DNA of 39,530 nucleotides from Dolichospermum sp. LEGE 00240. Its GTDB lineage: Bacteria > Cyanobacteriota > Cyanobacteriia > Cyanobacteriales > Nostocaceae. Where the stretch lies: NCBI RefSeq assembly GCF_015207875.1, contig NZ_JADEVZ010000047.1:1-39530 (forward strand). Direction: 5' to 3'. The position numbers and the translations under genes were made by a program. Positions 35,812-39,530 of the stretch are shown in pieces. Every line of letters starts with the position of its first letter. Position 1 is the first letter of the stretch. The notes beneath the pieces were generated by a model that was given only the letters and a program-made list of their open reading frames with translations, ran no database searches and had not been told where the DNA came from.

Positions 35812-36087
35812 ATGGAAACAATGAAATTGCTGGCACATATCGGCACAGATGGTATATTGCAAATCCAAACCCATACAAATTTTAAAGATAAATCTGTAGA
35901 AGTATTGGTAGTTGTCCAACCATTAGATAATACAGAAACTACCACAATTAAACATAACGCTTGGGGAAAAATTACTACTCAAAAATCAATTCAAGACGCA
36001 ATTAATAGAATGAAACAACTAAGAAAAGAAGTAGGTTTAGATAAAAACTTAATCCGTGAAATAATTGAAGAAGGACGAAGATTTTAA
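35812..36087 (+). CDS. Antitoxin-like small protein, orphan
   Basis: This is a 91-residue protein with an N-terminal beta-rich part (MKLLAHIGTDGILQIQTHTN, VEVLVVVQPL) and a C-terminal helix ending LIREIIEEGRRF. In cyanobacteria, proteins with this ending usually precede a PIN toxin (from memory). Here no toxin follows; an ATG overlapping the end encodes only five residues. M4 at 35821 is an alternative start. It is a likely orphan antitoxin. Confidence 0.7.
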   Translation: METMKLLAHIGTDGILQIQTHTNFKDKSVEVLVVVQPLDNTETTTIKHNAWGKITTQKSIQDAINRMKQLRKEVGLDKNLIREIIEEGRRF

Positions 36088-36146
36088 TGCTAACCGACAA
36101 TTGAGAGTTGTTCAAAAATAATATTCATTCTATTCAGTAAATCAAA

Positions 36147-36566
36147 TTAAATAGATTTAGGAGAAATTTCAAAAGCTAATTGAGAACCATAAAAACATAC
36201 ATCAAACTCCTGAAAAAAATTGATTCTTCCTAAAAGTAAAGGTATATTTTCAGATTTAGTCCATGCAAAAACCAGCGTTACAGGTGCAAATTGGTCAATT
36301 GTAGCTGATGAAATAACTCCTTTTGCGGGAAATTTAGCTAAGTTACCTGCTAGGGCAACTGATATATTACATTTATCCCAATCCAGTCCTAATTCTAATC
36401 CCATGTCATAAGGTAAAACATTGACACTTGCTCCGGTGTCTAATAATCCTGATGTTGAAATCGAATGATCTTCAGATGATAAACGAAAAGGAAGATGAGG
36501 AACAAGACTAATTTCGCCTACAGAGTTTGATTTTTCGATAAATTTAAAGCGTTTTTGGAATGTCAT
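36147..36566 (-). CDS. Retropepsin-like aspartic protease
   Basis: This is a 139-residue protein with the single-domain aspartic protease signature LLDTGASVNVLPYDM (catalytic Asp in DTG) near residue 41. The hydrophobic LLLGRINFFQEF near residue 111 is the second signature. Such retroviral-type proteases act as dimers. The gene overlaps the upstream 82-residue gene by 23 nt. It is not part of a retroelement: no reverse transcriptase is nearby. Substrate is unknown; a regulatory proteolysis role on its small partner is only a guess. Confidence 0.85.
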   Translation of the reverse strand: MTFQKRFKFIEKSNSVGEISLVPHLPFRLSSEDHSISTSGLLDTGASVNVLPYDMGLELGLDWDKCNISVALAGNLAKFPAKGVISSATIDQFAPVTLVFAWTKSENIPLLLGRINFFQEFDVCFYGSQLAFEISPKSI

Positions 36567-36792
36567 TTATTTCTTTTGTTTCTTTTTGTAAATGCTGCTG
36601 CAACATATCAGTTAAAGTTTTTTCGGCTGAAAAAGCATCATAAGGCGACCAAACTTCATAAGTTTTACCATCTTCAAGAAAAGCTGAATTTTGTGCATCT
36701 TTAGCTAATTCTGCGGCTAAAAATTGAATAGCTTTGATTTTTTCTTGATCAGATAATTTTCGCAGTGATGGCAAAATCTCTGTCAATGTCAT
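36544..36792 (-). CDS. Small hypothetical partner of the retropepsin gene
   Basis: This is an 82-residue protein. An N-terminal helical part (MTLTEILPSLRKLSDQEKIK, AIQFLAAELAKD) is followed by a short KTYEVWSPYDAFSAEKTL segment. I recognise the two-gene arrangement from other cyanobacteria but not the function. It comes first in the leftward pair and overlaps the protease gene by 23 nt, so the proteins are translationally coupled. It could be a DNA-binding or antitoxin-like subunit. Confidence 0.72.
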   Translation of the reverse strand: MTLTEILPSLRKLSDQEKIKAIQFLAAELAKDAQNSAFLEDGKTYEVWSPYDAFSAEKTLTDMLQQHLQKETKEINDIPKTL

Positions 36793-36939
36793 AAAAATAC
36801 AGGGTAAAAAGTGGTTACATTATAACATTATGAATAACTTGATAATTGATAATTTCTTGACAAGATTAAAAAGAAATTCAGGATCTTAATTGCCGTAACC
36901 AGATAGAATATTTTTCTGTCCTCTTGGTGCATAACTTCC

Positions 36940-39315
36940 ATGACCATATTTGGTGAAAGTCCCTTTTCTCCCCAAGAAATAGCCTCAGAAGGCATAAAAC
37001 CAGAAGAATATACCGAAATCGTCCGCCGCTTAGGTCGTCACCCCAACAAAGCCGAACTCGGTATGTTTGGGGTGATGTGGTCAGAACATTGCTGTTATAA
37101 AAATTCCCGCCCTTTACTCAAACAGTTTCCCACCACAGGCCCCCGCATTCTCGTTGGACCCGGCGAAAATGCCGGAGTTGTGGATATCGGCGACGGACTA
37201 CAATTAGCGTTTAAAATAGAGTCCCATAACCACCCCTCCGCCGTTGAACCATTTCAAGGTGCTGCAACCGGAGTTGGTGGGATATTAAGAGATATCTTCA
37301 CAATGGGAGCGCGTCCCATAGCCTTATTGAACTCTTTGCGGTTTGGTGATTTGAATGATCCGAAAACCCAAAGATTATTTACAGGCGTAGTGGCGGGTAT
37401 AAGTCATTATGGTAACTGCGTTGGGGTCCCCACAGTTGGTGGTGAAGTCTATTTTGACCCCGCCTACTCTGGAAATCCCCTGGTCAACGTCATGGCACTG
37501 GGTTTGATGGAAACGTCGGAAATTGTCAAATCAGGGGCTTCTGGCTTCGGAAATCCGGTGCTGTATGTGGGTTCAACCACCGGACGGGATGGCATGGGCG
37601 GCGCGAGTTTTGCCAGTGCGGAATTGACTGATGAATCAATGGATAACCGTCCCGCTGTGCAAGTCGGAGATCCATTTGTCGAAAAGTCCTTAATTGAAGC
37701 TTGTTTAGAGGCATTTAAAACCGGGGCTGTAGTAGCGGCACAGGATATGGGCGCTGCGGGTATCACCTGTTCAACGTCGGAAATGGCGGCTAAAGGTGGT
37801 GTGGGGATTAATTTCGATTTAGATAAAATTCCGGTGCGGGAATCGGGAATGATTCCTTATGAATACCTGCTTTCGGAATCTCAAGAACGAATGTTGTTTG
37901 TTGCTGAAAAAGGACGAGAACAGGAATTAATTGATATTTTCCACCGTTGGGGACTGCAAGCGGTAGTTGCGGGGACAGTGATTGCAGAACCCATTGTCAG
38001 AATTTGGTTTCAGGGGAAAATTGCGGCGGAAATTCCGGCTGATGCTTTGGCGGAAAATACGCCTTTGTATGAAAGGGAATTATTAACAGAAGCCCCCGAA
38101 TATGCCCAAAAAGCATGGCAATGGACAAGTGATAATTTACCTGTTTGCAATGCTGCGGGGATTGAAATTGCGGGAAGTTGGCAAAGTTGGAATCAGATTT
38201 TATTGACTTTGCTAGATACTCCCACCATTGCTTCTAAAAGCTGGGTTTATCGCCAATATGACCATCAGGTTCAGAATAACACTGTATTGTTACCCGGTGG
38301 TGCTGATGCGGCTGTGATTCGTATCCGTCCCTTAGAGTCTCCTCAGTCCCCAGTCCCCAGTCCCAAAAGTGGTGTTGCGGCTACGGTAGATTGTAATTCT
38401 CGTTATGTCTATCTTGATCCCTATGAGGGTGCTAAGGCAGTGGTGGCGGAAGCTGCCCGGAATCTTAGCTGTGTGGGTGCTGAACCCATCGCTGTGACAG
38501 ATAACCTCAATTTTGGTAGCCCGGAAAAACTCATTGGTTATTGGCAATTAGCATCCGCCTGTCGAGGTTTGAGTGAAGGTTGTCGGGAGTTGGGAACGCC
38601 GGTAACTGGGGGGAATGTCTCTCTCTACAATGAAACTTTTGATGGGGAAGGTAATCCTCAACCAATTTACCCGACTCCGGTTGTGGGTATGGTGGGGTTA
38701 ATTCCTGATTTAACGAAAATTTGTGGACAAGGTTGGCAAAATGTCGGGGATGTAATTTACCTTCTGGGTTTACCTATTCAATCCAAAATCCCAAATCCAA
38801 AATCTAAAATAGAATTGGGTGCTTCTGAATATTTGGCGACGATTCATCATACGATCGCAGGTAAACCCCCTAAAATTGATTTTGATTTAGAACGGTGTGT
38901 ACAAAAAGCTTGTCGTGATGGTATTCGCGCCCTTTGGGTAAATTCTGCCCATGATTCGGCTGAAGGTGGTTTAGCTGTTGCTATAGCGGAATCTTGTCTT
39001 TCGGGAAATTTGGGGGCGGAAATTAATTTCCCAATTAGTGCAAATCACGATTCCCGATTTGATGAACTGCTGTTTGGTGAAGGTGGGGCGAGGATTTTAG
39101 TTTCTGTGAGTCAAGAAAACCAAGAAGTATGGGAGTCCTATTTACAGAAAAATCTGCCAAAGAACTGGCAAAAGCTAGGAAAAGTATCTAATTCCGGCAA
39201 TTTAGAGATTTTCACCGCAGATAATCAGAAGTTAATCCAGGTTAGTCTCGAAGATATGAGCGATCGCTATTCTCAGGCAATCTCCAACCGTCTCGCTATC
39301 TATACCAATACCTAA
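36940..39315 (+). CDS. purL: Phosphoribosylformylglycinamidine synthase subunit PurL
   Basis: This is a 791-residue PurL, the ATP-dependent FGAM synthetase of de novo purine synthesis; it works with PurQ and PurS. Seen are [34 protein letters not shown], the [23 protein letters not shown]/active-site region, and the second-half repeat [10 protein letters not shown]. Two stretches are unusual: residues 469-475 (QSPVPSP) and about 614-623, both encoded by perfect heptad repeats, probably surface loops. In other cyanobacteria purF usually follows; it is not within the 215 nt after this gene. Confidence 0.97.
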   Translation: MTIFGESPFSPQEIASEGIKPEEYTEIVRRLGRHPNKAELGMFGVMWSEHCCYKNSRPLLKQFPTTGPRILVGPGENAGVVDIGDGLQLAFKIESHNHPSAVEPFQGAATGVGGILRDIFTMGARPIALLNSLRFGDLNDPKTQRLFTGVVAGISHYGNCVGVPTVGGEVYFDPAYSGNPLVNVMALGLMETSEIVKSGASGFGNPVLYVGSTTGRDGMGGASFASAELTDESMDNRPAVQVGDPFVEKSLIEACLEAFKTGAVVAAQDMGAAGITCSTSEMAAKGGVGINFDLDKIPVRESGMIPYEYLLSESQERMLFVAEKGREQELIDIFHRWGLQAVVAGTVIAEPIVRIWFQGKIAAEIPADALAENTPLYERELLTEAPEYAQKAWQWTSDNLPVCNAAGIEIAGSWQSWNQILLTLLDTPTIASKSWVYRQYDHQVQNNTVLLPGGADAAVIRIRPLESPQSPVPSPKSGVAATVDCNSRYVYLDPYEGAKAVVAEAARNLSCVGAEPIAVTDNLNFGSPEKLIGYWQLASACRGLSEGCRELGTPVTGGNVSLYNETFDGEGNPQPIYPTPVVGMVGLIPDLTKICGQGWQNVGDVIYLLGLPIQSKIPNPKSKIELGASEYLATIHHTIAGKPPKIDFDLERCVQKACRDGIRALWVNSAHDSAEGGLAVAIAESCLSGNLGAEINFPISANHDSRFDELLFGEGGARILVSVSQENQEVWESYLQKNLPKNWQKLGKVSNSGNLEIFTADNQKLIQVSLEDMSDRYSQAISNRLAIYTNT
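38344..38364 (+). repeat. In-frame CAGTCCC heptads within purL
   Basis: Three perfect CAGTCCC units encode QSPVPSP. They lie between conserved blocks of PurL, so they are best explained as a repeat inserted in a loop. Confidence 0.9.
38780..38807 (+). repeat. In-frame AATCCAA-type heptads within purL
   Basis: There are four units: AATCCAA, AATCCCA, AATCCAA, AATCTAA. They encode the [10 protein letters not shown]-type segment. It is a second, different heptad family within the same gene. Confidence 0.85.
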
Positions 39316-39431
39316 CCGACAGCAAAAATCGCCGAAAACAACATGAAAATTCACAATTCATCCTCTATCCTTGACCAATTTACGGTACTGTTTTAATGGA
39401 TGGTTAAAGATTTGTTAAGAAGCAGGAAGAA

Positions 39432-39460
39432 GGTGACAGGTGACAGGTAACAGGTGACAG
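39432..39460. repeat. GGTGACA heptad repeat downstream of purL
   Basis: GGTGACA units (one GGTAACA variant) form the complementary-strand version of the CTGTCAC repeat at 1-126. The rest of 39316-39530 holds CCCCTGC-type words and no gene. Confidence 0.85.
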
Positions 39461-39530
39461 TGAAGAAGCAAGAGAAGAGACAAGATTAAGTATTTTTCTC
39501 CCCCTGCACCCTGCCCCTACCTCCCTGCAC

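Noticed and set aside
36082-36103. Five-codon frame overlapping the orphan antitoxin end, considered as a PIN stub
   Set aside because: MLTDN is too short and does not match a PIN start clearly.

Overview
This window reads as a piece of a filamentous, probably heterocyst-forming cyanobacterial (Nostocales-like) chromosome. The evidence is photosynthetic NDH-1 subunits (an NdhD4-type protein with a CupB-type CO2-hydration protein, and NdhF1), a RbcR-type LysR regulator, a carotenoid-isomerase (Z-ISO) homologue, a CtaA-type copper ATPase, many GCGATCGC (HIP1) octamers, an XisI remnant, and abundant heptanucleotide tandem repeats typical of heterocystous genomes. No tRNA, rRNA, CRISPR array or intact transposase was seen.

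Layout. 1-4418: heptad repeats, then the CO2-uptake genes ndhD4 and cupB, separated by a three-gene cassette of unknown function with its own promoter-like -10. 4.6-8.6 kb: a Uma2-family nuclease-fold protein, a HAD phosphatase, a stand-alone DALR (ArgRS C-terminal-like) protein and a Crp/Fnr regulator. 8.7-13.9 kb is accessory: a run of four hairpins that may be a structured RNA, a HEPN-MNT pair, a RelE/ParE module, a 138-bp tandem repeat, an xisI fragment, an unrecognised 463-residue protein, and a ParD antitoxin whose ParE partner is cut off by a repeat. 14-19.4 kb is core: ndhF1, a thioredoxin with a CGLC active site, Z-ISO and rbcR. 19.5-28.5 kb: an aldo/keto reductase, HicAB, a TIGR01777 epimerase, an FHA protein, CtaA, a TM2 protein and a CPBP protease.

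28.7-33.5 kb is the most unusual locus. A membrane/coiled-coil protein diverges, with only 11 bp between the assigned starts, from a TerB-dynamin-like GTPase. The GTPase is followed 34 nt later by a class 3 lipase. The GTPase frame carries a single in-frame stop and an 81-bp internal duplication. GTPase plus lipase suggests a membrane-acting system, possibly defensive, that may now be decaying; that role is inference. 33.5-36.8 kb is dense in small modules: HigBA-like, PIN plus partner, an RHH antitoxin with a nine-residue PIN stub, HicAB, an orphan antitoxin-like gene, and a retropepsin-like protease with a small partner. The window ends with purL, which carries two in-frame heptad-repeat tracts.

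The general pattern is core photosynthesis, carbon and purine genes embedded in repeat- and toxin-antitoxin-rich DNA, where repeats have repeatedly entered or truncated genes.
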